A DNA stretch of 64,000 nt from positions 2,046,001 to 2,110,000 of the forward strand of contig NZ_CP038498.1 of NCBI RefSeq assembly GCF_012427845.1, written 5' to 3'. Shown here piece by piece: positions 1 to 11,007 of the stretch. Numbering within the stretch: position 1 is the first letter of the stretch; each line of letters begins with the position of its first letter. The notes below the pieces were generated by a model. The model ran no database searches. It worked only from the letters and a program-made list of their open reading frames with translations, and was not told the origin of the DNA. Both the position numbers and the translations under genes were made by a program. Source of the stretch: Pectobacterium punjabense (GTDB lineage Bacteria; Pseudomonadota; Gammaproteobacteria; Enterobacterales; Enterobacteriaceae).

Positions 1-131
1 AATACACCCGCAGTGATCGCTAAATAAAACGTCGTGCACGGTTGTTTGGTAGCTTTATAGACTCCGGCGTCTTCAGCAACTTTTGCCATCGCAGCCGGGA
101 GTAATAGAGTAAAGGGGTTGTCAGCTTTCAC
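1..131 (-). CDS. focA: Formate channel FocA, N-terminal fragment
   Basis: This is the first 43 codons of the pentameric inner-membrane formate/nitrite channel that exports and re-imports formate during mixed-acid fermentation. The rest lies beyond the window's left edge. The translation begins with a GTG codon (129-131 on the complement) and reads KADNPFTLLLPAAMAKVAED, closely matching the amphipathic N-terminal helix of E. coli FocA. It then enters the first membrane segment (TFYLAITAGV). A purine-rich ribosome binding site (GAGAGAG) precedes the start. The gene runs away from ycaO in the same orientation, and in E. coli it is followed by pflB. An FNR-like site lies about 60 bases upstream. 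The identification is firm although only the 5' end is visible. Confidence 0.9.
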   Translation of the reverse strand, partial: MKADNPFTLLLPAAMAKVAEDAGVYKATKQPCTTFYLAITAGV

Positions 132-192
132 ACTAACTCTCTCTTAAAAATTATCAGCGTTGAGATACTAACAAAGCAGTATACGGTAAAAT

Positions 193-206
193 TTGACGTG
201 GATCAT
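193..206. promoter_or_regulatory. Candidate FNR box upstream of focA
   Basis: The sequence TTGACGTGGATCAT matches the FNR consensus TTGAT-N4-ATCAA at eight of ten defined positions. It lies about 62 bases upstream of the focA start codon. FNR control of focA-pfl is established in E. coli. The site here is inferred from sequence only. Confidence 0.5.
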
Positions 207-464
207 ATTGCAAGAAATTAACAGGTCAGAAAGCAGGGTGGGATAGGGCGATTTAGTGCTTAATGTATTGAATTTTATAATAAAAAAATATTTTAAATTT
301 TATAAAAAGAGTTGAATGGCATACGTTAAACCTACCGATTTAGCGTTAATAAAAATCACGTTTTGTAGAATTTCAGTACCACCTTGTCGATGTAATTTAA
401 TTAAAACTTCACCATTTAATAACAATGTTCTGATTATGCATTACGAATAATAAATATTGCCCTT

Positions 465-501
465 TGGATAATAAAATAGCCCTTTAAAATAAAGGGCTAT
501 T
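465..501 (-). terminator. Terminator downstream of ycaO
   Basis: AATAGCCCTTT (475-485) pairs perfectly with AAAGGGCTATT (491-501) around a five-base loop. On the minus strand the hairpin is followed by a T-rich run (TTTTATTATCC). This is a typical Rho-independent terminator for the minus-strand ycaO. Confidence 0.8.
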
Positions 502-570
502 CGTCGGTGACTATTTGCACGCGATCGCACTCATCGATATAAGACGCGTGCTGACTTCATCATCCTGGCA

Positions 571-2334
571 TTATTTTGCTTGCCAATAACGACGTTTCGC
601 CTGTTGCAGTTTTTCATAGGCTGCCAGCAGCGACTGGTGCGCAGGTAAAGAAGTAAAGGTGTCATCGACAGCAAACAGACCATAGAAGCACGCTTCGCCA
701 GCAACGGCGGCACTGGCGGCATCGACGGTCTCACTGCCGTACATTTTGGTAAAGGCATCGTAATATTCTGCCGGATCGCGCTCAGGCTCTTGCGCCAGTA
801 ACAGCAGCGTTTGCAGGCAACGGTAGTAGTTGCTGCGCTGTGCCGTAAAGACGGAATCGTTGAAGTCCTGCGTCCACTCTGTCCAGCTTAACGCCTGATC
901 CAGATCGCCGCCGGCCAGTGCCAGCATGGCTTTTAGTTCGCCAACGCGCAGCGTAAACCAGCCATTATCTTTGCCGGTGGCAATGCCGAGCAGCTCGCGT
1001 ACGCGGGTGAAATCGTCCAGCCCTTCGTCATCCAACTGTTGCAACAGCGCCAGATAGTCTTCTTGTTCCCATTTGCTGTCAGGCAGCGCCAGCAGCGTGT
1101 CACGCAGGTGAGCGCCCATGCTGTTATTGGCTAACAACAGATCGTCGGCAGGGTAGATGTCTGACATTCCCGGCACAATGATGCGGCAGGCATAAACAGA
1201 CAGATGCTCATAGTCAGCAATGTAGACTTCTTTATCTTCCTGCTTGAAGATCGCCATCAACGTAGCGAATTCTTCTTCCGTCGACCCTTTAAAGCTCCAG
1301 TCGGCAAATTCATAATCTGCTTCTTTCTTGAACATATCCCAGGAGATCAGACCGCTGGAATCGATAAAGTGGGTTTCCAGATTCGCGTGCTCGGCCACTT
1401 CTTCATCATCAAACGTTGGTGGAGTAAACACATCCAGATCTTTCAAACCGCGGCCTTGCAGCAGTTCGGTAACGGTACGTTCCAGTGCCACGCCGAAATC
1501 AGGGTGCGCGCCGAAGGAGGCAAAACAGGTACCGTTAGCAGGGTTAAACAGCACCACGCAGATGACCGGATATTTCCCGCCCAGCGAGGCATCGTAAGAG
1601 AAAATCGGGAAGCCTTCTTTTTCCAGTGTCGCAATCGCTTCGACCACGCCTGGGTAGCGGTTTAGCACCTCTTGTGGAATTTCTGGCAGGCTGATGGATT
1701 CTGCAATGATGCGATTTTTGATACTGCGTTCAAACACTTCTGATAGCCCCTGAACGCGGGCTTCGTTGGCCGTGTTACCTGCGGACATCCCATTAGAGAC
1801 GTACAGGTTACCGATGATATTCATCGGAATATAGACGGTTTGCTGATCGGACTGGCGGGTAAACGGCAGCGCGCAAATGCCTCTGTCGACATTGCCAGAT
1901 TGCAGATCGATCAGATCGCTAGCGCTCAGTTCCTGTTCAGGATCGTAGAACTGGTGCAGGCGGGCATCCAAAATCCCTTCCGGCAGGGCATCGTCTTCTG
2001 GAATAGGGAACCATTTTTCATTTGGATAGTGAACAAAATCACCGTTAGCGATCGTTTTGCCGAGGTAGAAGTCAGCAAAGAAATAGTTGGTGGACAGACG
2101 TTCGAAATACTCGCCTAACGCAGAAGCCAGAGCCGCTTTCTTACTGGCACCTTTGCCGTTAGTAAAGCAAAGTGGGCAATCGCGGTCTCGGATATGGACA
2201 GACCAGACGTTTGGCACCGGGTTCAGCCATGACGCTTCTTCGATGTTAAACCCCAGGTCCTGGAGTTGCTGTTGAAAACGGGCGATGGAATCTTCCAGGG
2301 CGGCGTCTTTGCCTGGGATAAACGTTTGAGTCAT
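571..2334 (-). CDS. ycaO: Ribosomal protein S12 methylthiotransferase accessory factor YcaO
   Basis: This is a 587-residue protein of the YcaO family, close in length and sequence to E. coli YcaO (586 residues). YcaO proteins are ATP-dependent enzymes that phosphorylate amide backbones. The E. coli protein is linked to beta-methylthiolation of S12 together with RimO. The N-terminal two thirds form the YcaO domain with conserved stretches GEYFERLSTNYF and GLSEVFER. The C-terminal third is a helical, TPR-like region. An in-frame extension of 12 codons upstream is possible, but the ATG at 2332-2334 (MTQTFIPGK) aligns with the E. coli start. The gene is divergent from serC and followed by its own terminator. 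Confidence 0.95.
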   Translation of the reverse strand: MTQTFIPGKDAALEDSIARFQQQLQDLGFNIEEASWLNPVPNVWSVHIRDRDCPLCFTNGKGASKKAALASALGEYFERLSTNYFFADFYLGKTIANGDFVHYPNEKWFPIPEDDALPEGILDARLHQFYDPEQELSASDLIDLQSGNVDRGICALPFTRQSDQQTVYIPMNIIGNLYVSNGMSAGNTANEARVQGLSEVFERSIKNRIIAESISLPEIPQEVLNRYPGVVEAIATLEKEGFPIFSYDASLGGKYPVICVVLFNPANGTCFASFGAHPDFGVALERTVTELLQGRGLKDLDVFTPPTFDDEEVAEHANLETHFIDSSGLISWDMFKKEADYEFADWSFKGSTEEEFATLMAIFKQEDKEVYIADYEHLSVYACRIIVPGMSDIYPADDLLLANNSMGAHLRDTLLALPDSKWEQEDYLALLQQLDDEGLDDFTRVRELLGIATGKDNGWFTLRVGELKAMLALAGGDLDQALSWTEWTQDFNDSVFTAQRSNYYRCLQTLLLLAQEPERDPAEYYDAFTKMYGSETVDAASAAVAGEACFYGLFAVDDTFTSLPAHQSLLAAYEKLQQAKRRYWQAK

Positions 2335-2663
2335 GGTGTTCACTCTTGTCGAGATTAGCGGAAGCGGCATGATACGGATTTTTCTGTCTGGACTCTATTT
2401 ATTCATAACAGATCGGCAACAGTGAAAAAGTACAGGCTGAGTAACGTGCCGTTTTGCATGATGAAAGCGCAATAAGCGTTGCAGCCGCGATGGACGAGTG
2501 ATAAAACCGATAGCAGGGTAAAAGTAGTGTGGTTATGGCGGTCGTTCCGTTATAACTACAATCGTGTAACAGCGGTGTTTTTATAATCGGCAGGTTTATA
2601 AAAATGACATTTGTAACAACGGTGATAAAAACAGTCGCTATTTTTCAGGTGTGGTGAGGGGAA
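2335..2663. other. Divergent promoter region between ycaO and serC
   Basis: This 329-base intergenic stretch separates two divergent genes and must hold both promoters. The clearest structure is an AT-rich inverted repeat, TTTTTATAA (2578-2586) with TTATAAAAA (2596-2604), about 60 bases before serC. It could be an operator or a hairpin in the serC leader. serC is an Lrp target in E. coli, but I could not recognise an Lrp site here with confidence. Confidence 0.4.
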
Positions 2664-3749
2664 ATGACTCAGATTTTTAATTTTAGCGCCGGTCCAGCAA
2701 TGCTGCCGGTTGAAGTACTACGTCGTGCTGAACAGGAATTATGTAATTGGAATGGCCTGGGTACATCGGTCATGGAAATCAGCCACCGTAGTAAAGAGTT
2801 TATGCAGGTTGCCGCTGAATCCGAACAAGATCTGCGTGACTTGCTGAAAATCCCCTCCAACTACAAAGTGCTCTTTTGCCACGGCGGCGCTCGTGCGCAG
2901 TTTGCGGCAGTGCCGTTAAATCTTCTGGGTGAGCGTTCAACGGCGGACTACATCGACGGTGGATATTGGGCTCACAGCGCAATCAATGAGGCAGAAAAAT
3001 ACTGCACGCCTAACGTGATTGACGTGAAAACGCGTGTAGGCGATTTGCGCGGTGTTAAGCCAATGCGTGAATGGCAATTGTCTGATGACGCTGCGTTTGT
3101 ACACTATTGTCCAAATGAGACGATTGACGGCGTTGCGATTGAAGAAGAACCCGATTTCGGCGATAAAATTGTGGTTGCCGACTATTCTTCCAGCATCCTG
3201 TCCCGCCGCATTGATGTCAGCCGTTATGGTGTAATCTACGCCGGCGCGCAGAAAAATATCGGCCCGGCCGGTCTGACGTTGGTTATCGTGCGTGAAGATT
3301 TGCTGGGTAAAGCGCGCCGCGAGCTGTCATCGATTCTGGATTACAAGATCCTGGCGGACAATGACTCCATGTTTAACACGCCGCCGACCTTTGCCTGGTA
3401 TTTGTCCGGCATGGTCTTTAAATGGCTGAAAGAGCATGGCGGCTTGGCTGAAATGGAAAAACGTAACCAAGAGAAAGCCGATCTGCTGTATAGCGCGATT
3501 GACGGTAGCGACTTCTATCGTAATGACGTCGCGGTGGCGAATCGCTCTCGTATGAACGTGCCATTCCTGCTGGCGGATTCTGCACTGGATAAAGTCTTTC
3601 TGGAAGAGTCGGTTGCTGCTGGCTTGCACGCATTGAAAGGCCATCGTGTTGTAGGCGGCATGCGCGCTTCTATCTACAATGCTATGCCGTTGGAAGGTGT
3701 GAAAGCGCTGACTGAATTTATGGCTGACTTCGCGCGTCGCCACGGTTAA
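2664..3749 (+). CDS. serC: Phosphoserine / phosphohydroxythreonine aminotransferase
   Basis: This 361-residue PLP enzyme of aminotransferase class V transfers the amino group of glutamate to 3-phosphohydroxypyruvate in serine synthesis. It also acts on the pyridoxal-phosphate precursor 3-hydroxy-4-phosphohydroxythreonine. The start is [11 protein letters not shown], typical of SerC. The PLP lysine lies in the motif [13 protein letters not shown] near residue 197. [15 protein letters not shown] near residue 73 binds phosphate. A strong ribosome site GAGGGGAA precedes the ATG. aroA follows 81 bases downstream in the same direction, the standard enterobacterial serC-aroA operon, with a hairpin between them. 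Confidence 0.97.
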   Translation: MTQIFNFSAGPAMLPVEVLRRAEQELCNWNGLGTSVMEISHRSKEFMQVAAESEQDLRDLLKIPSNYKVLFCHGGARAQFAAVPLNLLGERSTADYIDGGYWAHSAINEAEKYCTPNVIDVKTRVGDLRGVKPMREWQLSDDAAFVHYCPNETIDGVAIEEEPDFGDKIVVADYSSSILSRRIDVSRYGVIYAGAQKNIGPAGLTLVIVREDLLGKARRELSSILDYKILADNDSMFNTPPTFAWYLSGMVFKWLKEHGGLAEMEKRNQEKADLLYSAIDGSDFYRNDVAVANRSRMNVPFLLADSALDKVFLEESVAAGLHALKGHRVVGGMRASIYNAMPLEGVKALTEFMADFARRHG

Positions 3750-3778
3750 TTAAGACCGCCCTTCGATACATTTTGATC

Positions 3779-3804
3779 AGCCCCGGCCTTTCCGGGGTTT
3801 TTAT
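3779..3804 (+). terminator. Attenuator-like terminator between serC and aroA
   Basis: CCCCGG and CCGGGG pair around CCTTT and are followed by TTTTTAT. This is a compact Rho-independent hairpin inside the serC-aroA operon. A hairpin at this position in E. coli lowers aroA expression relative to serC, and the same partial termination is likely here. Confidence 0.75.
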
Positions 3805-3830
3805 GTCCACGTTGAAAGAATAGGCTTTAC

Positions 3831-5120
3831 ATGCAGGAATCCCTGACCCTACAACCCATCAAGCTGATTAACGGTACCCTTAACCTTCCAGGATCAAAAA
3901 GCGTCTCTAATCGTGCGTTGTTACTGGCCGCCTTGTCTGAAGGCAAAACCCGGCTCACTAATCTGTTAGACAGTGACGATGTTCGCCACATGCTTACTGC
4001 GTTAACGGCGCTAGGCGTGGAATATCATCTGTCATCTGACCGAACCGTCTGTGAGATTATCGGTCTGGGAGGCGCGTTTACGGCAACACAACCGCTGGAA
4101 CTGTTTTTAGGGAATGCGGGCACCGCGATGCGCCCGCTGGCTGCGGCTCTGTGTCTGACGGTTGGCGATATTGTGCTCACAGGCGAACCTCGAATGAAAG
4201 AGCGTCCGATCGGGCATCTGGTCGATGCACTACGCCAGGGTGGGGCAAAAATCGATTATCTGGAGCAGGAGAACTACCCACCGCTTCGTCTGCACGGTGG
4301 TTTTCAGGGCGGTGAAATCAGCGTAGATGGTAGCGTATCCAGCCAGTTTTTGACTGCACTGTTGATGACGGCGCCTCTGGCCGTGCAGGATACGCAAATC
4401 AGCATTCAGGGCGATCTGGTTTCTAAACCGTATATCGATATCACGCTGCATATGATGAAAGCGTTTGGTATTGAGGTGCGTAACGAGAATTACCAGCGCT
4501 TCTTTGTCACAGGTCGCCAGCAGTACCGCTCACCGGGTAATTATCTGGTTGAAGGCGATGCGTCGTCGGCTTCTTACTTTCTGGCGGCTGCGGCGATCAA
4601 AGGCGGTGTTGTACGCGTGACTGGCGTAGGCCGTAATAGTGTACAAGGTGATATTCGCTTTGCTGATGTCCTGGAAAAGATGGGCGCGACCGTGCGCTGG
4701 GGTGAAGATTATATCGAATGCGAGCGCGGCGAGCTGCGCGCGATCGATATGGATATGAACCACATCCCTGATGCTGCAATGACTATCGCTACAGCGGCAC
4801 TTTTTGCCCAAGGCGGTACGACCACGCTGCGTAACATTTATAACTGGCGCGTGAAAGAAACTGACCGTCTGGCAGCCATGGCGATTGAATTACGTAAAGT
4901 GGGGGCGGAAGTTGAAGAGGGTAACGACTATATTCGCATTACGCCGCCTGCGAAACTGAAAGCGGCAGAAATCGGTACCTATAACGATCATCGTATGGCG
5001 ATGTGTTTCTCGCTGGTAGCGCTGTCGGATACGCCAGTCACAATTCTCGACCCGAAATGTACGGCTAAAACTTTCCCTGACTACTTCGAGCAACTGGCGC
5101 GTCTCAGCGAGCTTGCTTAA
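3831..5120 (+). CDS. aroA: 3-phosphoshikimate 1-carboxyvinyltransferase (EPSP synthase)
   Basis: This 429-residue cytoplasmic enzyme catalyses the sixth step of the shikimate pathway, joining phosphoenolpyruvate to shikimate-3-phosphate. The two inverse alpha/beta domains are recognisable. The N-terminal motif [17 protein letters not shown] carries the shikimate-phosphate-binding lysine and serine. The loop [11 protein letters not shown] near residue 95 is the PEP-binding, class I (glyphosate-sensitive type) form. The C-terminal motif is [12 protein letters not shown]. Length equals the usual enterobacterial size. It is the second gene of the serC-aroA operon and is followed by a terminator. 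Confidence 0.97.
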   Translation: MQESLTLQPIKLINGTLNLPGSKSVSNRALLLAALSEGKTRLTNLLDSDDVRHMLTALTALGVEYHLSSDRTVCEIIGLGGAFTATQPLELFLGNAGTAMRPLAAALCLTVGDIVLTGEPRMKERPIGHLVDALRQGGAKIDYLEQENYPPLRLHGGFQGGEISVDGSVSSQFLTALLMTAPLAVQDTQISIQGDLVSKPYIDITLHMMKAFGIEVRNENYQRFFVTGRQQYRSPGNYLVEGDASSASYFLAAAAIKGGVVRVTGVGRNSVQGDIRFADVLEKMGATVRWGEDYIECERGELRAIDMDMNHIPDAAMTIATAALFAQGGTTTLRNIYNWRVKETDRLAAMAIELRKVGAEVEEGNDYIRITPPAKLKAAEIGTYNDHRMAMCFSLVALSDTPVTILDPKCTAKTFPDYFEQLARLSELA

Positions 5121-5128
5121 TTCCTTTC

Positions 5129-5154
5129 TAAGGCACGGTTTCCGTGCCTTTTCT
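5129..5154 (+). terminator. Terminator after aroA
   Basis: AAGGCACGG and CCGTGCCTT form a nine-base stem with a short TTT-centred loop, followed by TTCT. It closes the serC-aroA operon. In E. coli ycaL lies between aroA and cmk, but here there is no such gene. Confidence 0.85.
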
Positions 5155-5329
5155 CCCATTCTACGCGCTATTTTTTCTTTTGAACTTGCGTACCACGTTC
5201 AGAGAATGTCTTATTTTTCCCGCCATTCCGGCATTAGGGTAACCTTTCTCTGTATTGATGCGTATAATAAGGCTCCGTAACGCCATAAAACGGCGTAAGC
5301 GGAACTTCCCAGTATTAAAGGAGAGAGAA

Positions 5330-6007
5330 ATGACGGTGATGGCACCGGTAGTTACGGTTGACGGACCGAGCGGCGCAGGCAAAGGTACTTTGTGTAAGGC
5401 ATTGGCTGAGGCTTTACAATGGAACCTGCTGGACTCGGGAGCTATCTATCGTGTTTTGGCTCTGGCAGCGTTACACCACCATGTAGACATCAGCTCAGAA
5501 GACGCGCTGGTTCCGCTTGCTTCTCATCTTGATGTACGTTTTATTGCAGAAGATGGGCAACTGAAAGTTATCCTTGAAGGCGAAGATGTTAGCCACGAAA
5601 TTCGTACCGAAGCGGTAGGTAATACGGCTTCTCAGGCGGCGGCTTTCCCACGCGTTCGTGAAGCATTATTACGTCGGCAGCGTGCTTTCCGTGAGGCGCC
5701 GGGGCTGATTGCCGATGGCCGTGATATGGGAACCGTGGTCTTTCCTGACGCACCTGTGAAGATTTTCCTGGATGCCAGCGCGGAAGAACGAGCACAACGC
5801 CGCATGCTACAGTTGCAGGGAAAGGGCTTTAATGTTAACTTTGAACGTCTTTTATCTGAGATAAAGGAACGGGACGAGCGCGATCGTAGCCGCCCTGTTG
5901 CGCCGTTAGTGCCTGCTGCCGATGCGTTGGTGCTGGATTCAACGGAAATGACGATCGATGAAGTGATAGCGCGCGCGTTGGCTTATGCCCGCGAAATTTT
6001 AGCGTAA
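5330..6007 (+). CDS. cmk: Cytidylate kinase
   Basis: This 225-residue kinase phosphorylates CMP and dCMP to the diphosphates using ATP, recycling nucleotides from RNA turnover. The P-loop [12 protein letters not shown] lies near residues 13-24. The CMP-binding segments [23 protein letters not shown] and the lid motif [13 protein letters not shown] are present as in E. coli Cmk. The ATG at 5330 is preceded by AAAGGAGAG and matches the E. coli start; an in-frame upstream extension of 25 codons has no homologous counterpart. It lies just upstream of rpsA, as in E. coli, where transcripts from cmk can run into rpsA. Confidence 0.96.
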   Translation: MTVMAPVVTVDGPSGAGKGTLCKALAEALQWNLLDSGAIYRVLALAALHHHVDISSEDALVPLASHLDVRFIAEDGQLKVILEGEDVSHEIRTEAVGNTASQAAAFPRVREALLRRQRAFREAPGLIADGRDMGTVVFPDAPVKIFLDASAEERAQRRMLQLQGKGFNVNFERLLSEIKERDERDRSRPVAPLVPAADALVLDSTEMTIDEVIARALAYAREILA

Positions 6008-6028
6008 TCACAGAAAACTGAATTTTTA

Positions 6029-6054
6029 CCTCGCTGTAAGGATGCACAGCGGGG
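6029..6054 (+). promoter_or_regulatory. Hairpin in the rpsA leader
   Basis: CCTCGCTGT (6029-6037) pairs with ACAGCGGGG (6046-6054) allowing one G-U pair, with an eight-base loop. The E. coli rpsA leader also folds into hairpins that replace a Shine-Dalgarno site and are used for S1 autogenous control. This hairpin is a candidate equivalent. Confidence 0.55.
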
Positions 6055-6123
6055 CATGTTAAACAACCCCATCGAGCAGGATGCCAGATGGACGTTAAAT
6101 TGAAACCCTTAAGATTATCAAAC

Positions 6124-7797
6124 ATGACTGAATCTTTTGCTCAACTCTTTGAAGAATCCCTGAAAGAAATCGAAACCCGTCCTGGTTCCATCGTACGTGG
6201 TGTTGTTGTTGCTATTGATAAAGATGTCGTACTGGTTGACGCCGGTCTGAAATCTGAATCTGCCATTCCGGTAGAGCAATTCAAGAACGCACAGGGCGAA
6301 CTGGAAATTCAGGTTGGTGATGAAGTTGACGTTGCTCTGGACGCTATCGAAGATGGCTTCGGTGAAACGCTGCTTTCTCGCGAAAAAGCTAAACGTCATG
6401 AAGCATGGCTGACGCTGGAAAAAGCTTACGAAGAAGCTGCAACGGTTACTGGTATTATCAACGGTAAAGTTAAAGGCGGTTTCACTGTTGAGCTGAACGG
6501 CATTCGTGCGTTCCTGCCAGGTTCTCTGGTAGACGTTCGTCCGGTTCGCGATACGCTGCATCTGGAAGGCAAAGAGCTTGAGTTCAAAGTTATCAAGCTG
6601 GATCAGAAACGCAACAACGTTGTTGTTTCTCGCCGTGCAGTTATCGAATCTGAAAACAGCGCTGAGCGCGATCAACTGCTGGAAAACCTGCAGGAAGGCA
6701 TGGAAGTTAAAGGTATCGTTAAGAACCTTACTGACTACGGTGCATTCGTTGATCTGGGCGGCGTTGATGGCCTGCTGCATATCACTGATATGGCTTGGAA
6801 ACGTGTTAAACACCCAAGCGAAATCGTCAATGTGGGCGACGAAATCACTGTTAAAGTGCTGAAATTCGACCGCGAGCGTACCCGTGTGTCTCTGGGTCTG
6901 AAACAGCTGGGCGAAGATCCATGGGTCGCTATCGCTAAGCGTTACCCAGAAAGCACGCGTCTGACTGGCCGCGTAACCAACCTGACTGATTACGGCTGCT
7001 TCGTTGAAATCGAAGAAGGCGTTGAAGGTCTGGTACACGTTTCCGAAATGGATTGGACCAACAAAAACATCCACCCATCCAAAGTTGTTAACGTTGGTGA
7101 TGTAGTGGAAGTTATGGTTCTGGATATCGATGAAGAACGTCGTCGTATCTCTCTGGGCCTGAAACAGTGTAAATCCAACCCATGGCAGTTGTTCGCAGAA
7201 ACCCACAACAAGGGCGACCGCGTTGAAGGTAAAATCAAGTCTATCACTGACTTCGGTATCTTCATCGGTCTGGACGGCGGCATCGACGGTCTGGTGCACC
7301 TGTCCGACATCTCCTGGAATGTGGTTGGCGAAGAAGCCGTTCGCGAATACAAGAAAGGTGATGAAATCGCCGCTGTTGTTCTGCAAGTTGACGCAGAGCG
7401 CGAGCGCATCTCTCTGGGCGTGAAACAACTGGCTGAAGATCCGTTCAATAACTACCTGTCTGTTAACAAGAAAGGTGCTATTGTTACTGGTAAAGTTACA
7501 GCTGTTGACGCCAAAGGTGCTACAGTTGAATTAGCGGATGGCGTAGAAGGCTACCTGCGTGCTTCTGAAGCCTCTCGCGATCGCGTTGAAGACGCAACGC
7601 TGGTACTGAACGTTGGCGACAGCGTTGAAGCGAAATATACCGGTGTTGATCGTAAGAACCGCGTTGTTAGCCTGTCTGTCCGTGCGAAAGACGAAGCTGA
7701 TGAGAAAGATGCAATCGCAACTGTTAACAACAAGCCGGAAGAAAACAATTTCTCCAGCGCGATGGCAGAAGCGTTCAAAGCAGCTAAAGGCGAGTAA
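6124..7797 (+). CDS. rpsA: 30S ribosomal protein S1
   Basis: This 557-residue protein has exactly the E. coli length. It binds mRNA on the 30S subunit, unfolds structured leaders and represses its own translation. Six S1/OB-fold repeats can be followed; the later four each carry a variant of the motif [18 protein letters not shown] (for example [19 protein letters not shown] and [19 protein letters not shown]). The start ATG at 6124 gives [13 protein letters not shown], the standard N terminus. Two upstream in-frame starts are rejected for that reason. There is no recognisable Shine-Dalgarno sequence before the ATG, as known for rpsA. Codon use is strongly biased to highly expressed codons (CTG, GAA, AAA, GTT). 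Confidence 0.98.
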   Translation: MTESFAQLFEESLKEIETRPGSIVRGVVVAIDKDVVLVDAGLKSESAIPVEQFKNAQGELEIQVGDEVDVALDAIEDGFGETLLSREKAKRHEAWLTLEKAYEEAATVTGIINGKVKGGFTVELNGIRAFLPGSLVDVRPVRDTLHLEGKELEFKVIKLDQKRNNVVVSRRAVIESENSAERDQLLENLQEGMEVKGIVKNLTDYGAFVDLGGVDGLLHITDMAWKRVKHPSEIVNVGDEITVKVLKFDRERTRVSLGLKQLGEDPWVAIAKRYPESTRLTGRVTNLTDYGCFVEIEEGVEGLVHVSEMDWTNKNIHPSKVVNVGDVVEVMVLDIDEERRRISLGLKQCKSNPWQLFAETHNKGDRVEGKIKSITDFGIFIGLDGGIDGLVHLSDISWNVVGEEAVREYKKGDEIAAVVLQVDAERERISLGVKQLAEDPFNNYLSVNKKGAIVTGKVTAVDAKGATVELADGVEGYLRASEASRDRVEDATLVLNVGDSVEAKYTGVDRKNRVVSLSVRAKDEADEKDAIATVNNKPEENNFSSAMAEAFKAAKGE

Positions 7798-7807
7798 TCA
7801 CAACGGT

Positions 7808-7838
7808 AGAATGAGCAATGTAAGTTGCTCATTCTTGT
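7808..7838 (+). terminator. Hairpin between rpsA and ihfB
   Basis: AGAATGAGCAA (7808-7818) pairs perfectly with TTGCTCATTCT (7825-7835) around TGTAAG. The tail is only TGTAAC, so it is a weak terminator at best. It may allow partial read-through into ihfB or protect the rpsA 3' end. Confidence 0.6.
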
Positions 7839-7888
7839 AACGGTAGTCAGTTATCCTGGCTATTGATAGCCACGCATTTGGAGGCGCT

Positions 7889-8173
7889 ATGACCAAGTCT
7901 GAACTTATTGAAAGGCTTGCTGGACAGCAATCTCATATCCCGGCCAAAGTGGTTGAGGATGCAGTGAAAGAAATGCTTGAACAAATGGCGTCTACGTTAG
8001 CCGAAGGCGACCGTATTGAAATCCGTGGGTTTGGCAGTTTTTCACTTCACTACCGTGCACCGCGTGTAGGTCGTAATCCGAAAACAGGTGATAAAGTTGA
8101 GCTGGAAGGTAAGTACGTCCCTCACTTTAAGCCAGGCAAGGAACTTCGCGACCGCGCTAATATTTATGGCTAA
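7889..8173 (+). CDS. ihfB: Integration host factor beta subunit
   Basis: This 94-residue DNA-bending protein forms a heterodimer with IhfA and sharply bends DNA at promoters, origins and recombination sites. The DnaBII family signature is intact: [14 protein letters not shown] near residue 50 and the beta-arm tip [10 protein letters not shown] with the intercalating proline. Length equals E. coli IhfB. The ribosome site GGAGGCGCT precedes the ATG. It is the last gene on this side that keeps the E. coli 20-minute order; comEC, which follows ihfB in E. coli, is about 33 kb away. Confidence 0.97.
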   Translation: MTKSELIERLAGQQSHIPAKVVEDAVKEMLEQMASTLAEGDRIEIRGFGSFSLHYRAPRVGRNPKTGDKVELEGKYVPHFKPGKELRDRANIYG

Positions 8174-8199
8174 TTATTAGTCCTAGATACCAGCCTTAT

Positions 8200-8226
8200 A
8201 AAAGCACCCATTTGGGTGCTTTTTTA
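8200..8226. terminator. Bidirectional terminator between ihfB and hisI
   Basis: AAAGCACCCA and TGGGTGCTTTTTT form a strong hairpin. Read rightwards it ends ihfB with six T residues. Read leftwards it is followed by TTTTATAA and can end the convergent his operon. Confidence 0.9.
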
Positions 8227-8288
8227 CATTTATCGATATTGTCTTTTCGCGTAACGCGTTACCAATTACTGATAACGCGGGGAACGGC

Positions 8289-8914
8289 TTATTTATTGTG
8301 ACGTTCTTTCAGGCGATTGATGATAGTCGCCAGATCTAAATCCTGATCCTGTAACAGCACCAGCAGGTGATACATTAAATCCGCCGCTTCGTTGGTCAGC
8401 TCTTCACGGTCATGCACCGTTGCCGCTAATGCCGCTTCCAATCCTTCCTCACCGACTTTTTGCGCAATGCGCTTAGTGCCGCTGGCGTATAGGCGTGCGG
8501 TGTAAGAGCTATCCGGGTCGGCATGCTTGCGCTCGGCCAACAGTTGCTCTAACTGATAGAGGAATGTCCAGTCGCTGGCAGCAGGCGAGAAACAGCTGCT
8601 GGTGCCCAGATGACAGGTTGGCCCGATAGGATTAGCCAGGATTAGCAACGTGTCGTTATCGCAGTCTGGCGTGATAGAAACGACATTGAGGAAATGGCCG
8701 GAGGATTCGCCTTTCGTCCACAACCGCTGCTTGGTACGCGAGAAAAACGTAACCTTGCCGCTCTCTTCGGTAGCCTGCAACGCGTCCTGATTCATGTAGC
8801 CCAGCATCAGTACTTCACCGGATACTGCATGTTGCACGACAACCGGCAGCATACCATCCGTTTTTTCCCAATCGAGTTGGTTTCGTTGTTCGTCGTTTAG
8901 AAAGCACTCTTTGC

Positions 8915-8921
<7 letters not shown>
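8289..8921 (-). CDS. hisI: Bifunctional phosphoribosyl-AMP cyclohydrolase / phosphoribosyl-ATP pyrophosphatase
   Basis: This 210-residue protein fuses the enzymes for the second and third steps of histidine synthesis. The N-terminal cyclohydrolase domain holds the metal sites: DCDNDTLL and [13 protein letters not shown] with paired cysteines. The C-terminal pyrophosphatase domain (from about residue 115) has [27 protein letters not shown] and [14 protein letters not shown] split between helices of the MazG-like fold. It is the promoter-distal gene of the his operon and starts inside the hisF stop region (seven-base overlap), suggesting translational coupling. Confidence 0.97.
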
Positions 8922-10416
<1,495 letters not shown>

Positions 10417-11007
10417 CTACATCTCCAGAAAATTTTTCAGCAACTGCGCGCCCGCAGCACCAGAACGCTCAGGGTGGAACTGCACGCCAAAGAAATTATC
10501 TTTCTCCAGCGCAGCGGTGAAGGCTTCGCCGTAGTTGGCTTGTGCAATCGTGTTTCCGCAAACCGGCATGGCGTAGCTGTGAACAAAATAGAAATAAGCG
10601 CCATCATCGATATCACGGAACAAACGATGCCCTGCTTTCGGCGTCACCTGATTCCAGCCCATATGCGGCAGCGGCAAGCCGTGATCAATCATCTTTTTCA
10701 CGGGAGCATCGACAATCCCCAGCGTGGGGATGCCACCGTTTTCGTCGCTGTTTGTGCCCAGCAACTGCATGCCGAGGCAAATACCGAGAACGGGCTGGGT
10801 ACAGGCCTTGATCAACGCAATCAGGTCACGCTCTTCCAGTTGATTCATTGCCGCCTGCGCAGTGCCAACGCCGGGCAGAAATAACTTATCCGCTTGCAGG
10901 ACAATTTCGGCCTCGCGGCTGACAACGGGCGTATACCCTAGTCGCTGTACGGCATAGGTCACCGAAGAGAGGTTGGCACAGCCGGTATCAAGAATGACGA
11001 CCTTCAT
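10417..11007 (-). CDS. hisH: Imidazole glycerol phosphate synthase, glutaminase subunit HisH
   Basis: This 196-residue class I glutamine amidotransferase supplies ammonia to HisF through a tunnel between the subunits. The nucleophilic cysteine is in [12 protein letters not shown] near residue 77. The histidine and glutamate of the triad are in [15 protein letters not shown] near the C terminus. The start codon shares one base with the hisB stop codon. Confidence 0.97.
   Translation of the reverse strand: MKVVILDTGCANLSSVTYAVQRLGYTPVVSREAEIVLQADKLFLPGVGTAQAAMNQLEERDLIALIKACTQPVLGICLGMQLLGTNSDENGGIPTLGIVDAPVKKMIDHGLPLPHMGWNQVTPKAGHRLFRDIDDGAYFYFVHSYAMPVCGNTIAQANYGEAFTAALEKDNFFGVQFHPERSGAAGAQLLKNFLEM

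Larger units (their letters stand above)
132..570. other. Intergenic region between ycaO and focA
   Basis: This AT-rich 439-base gap separates the end of ycaO from the start of focA, both on the minus strand. It holds an intrinsic terminator for ycaO (465-501) and an FNR-like half-palindrome (193-206). In E. coli the matching region carries several FNR- and ArcA-controlled focA-pflB promoters. I could not place promoter hexamers with confidence, and no small ORF in the gap looked convincing. Confidence 0.6.

Noticed and set aside
6118..7428. A 436-codon open frame antisense to rpsA
   Set aside because: It lies wholly opposite the S1 gene and arises from that gene's strong codon bias. It is rich in Phe and Asn and has no recognisable family.
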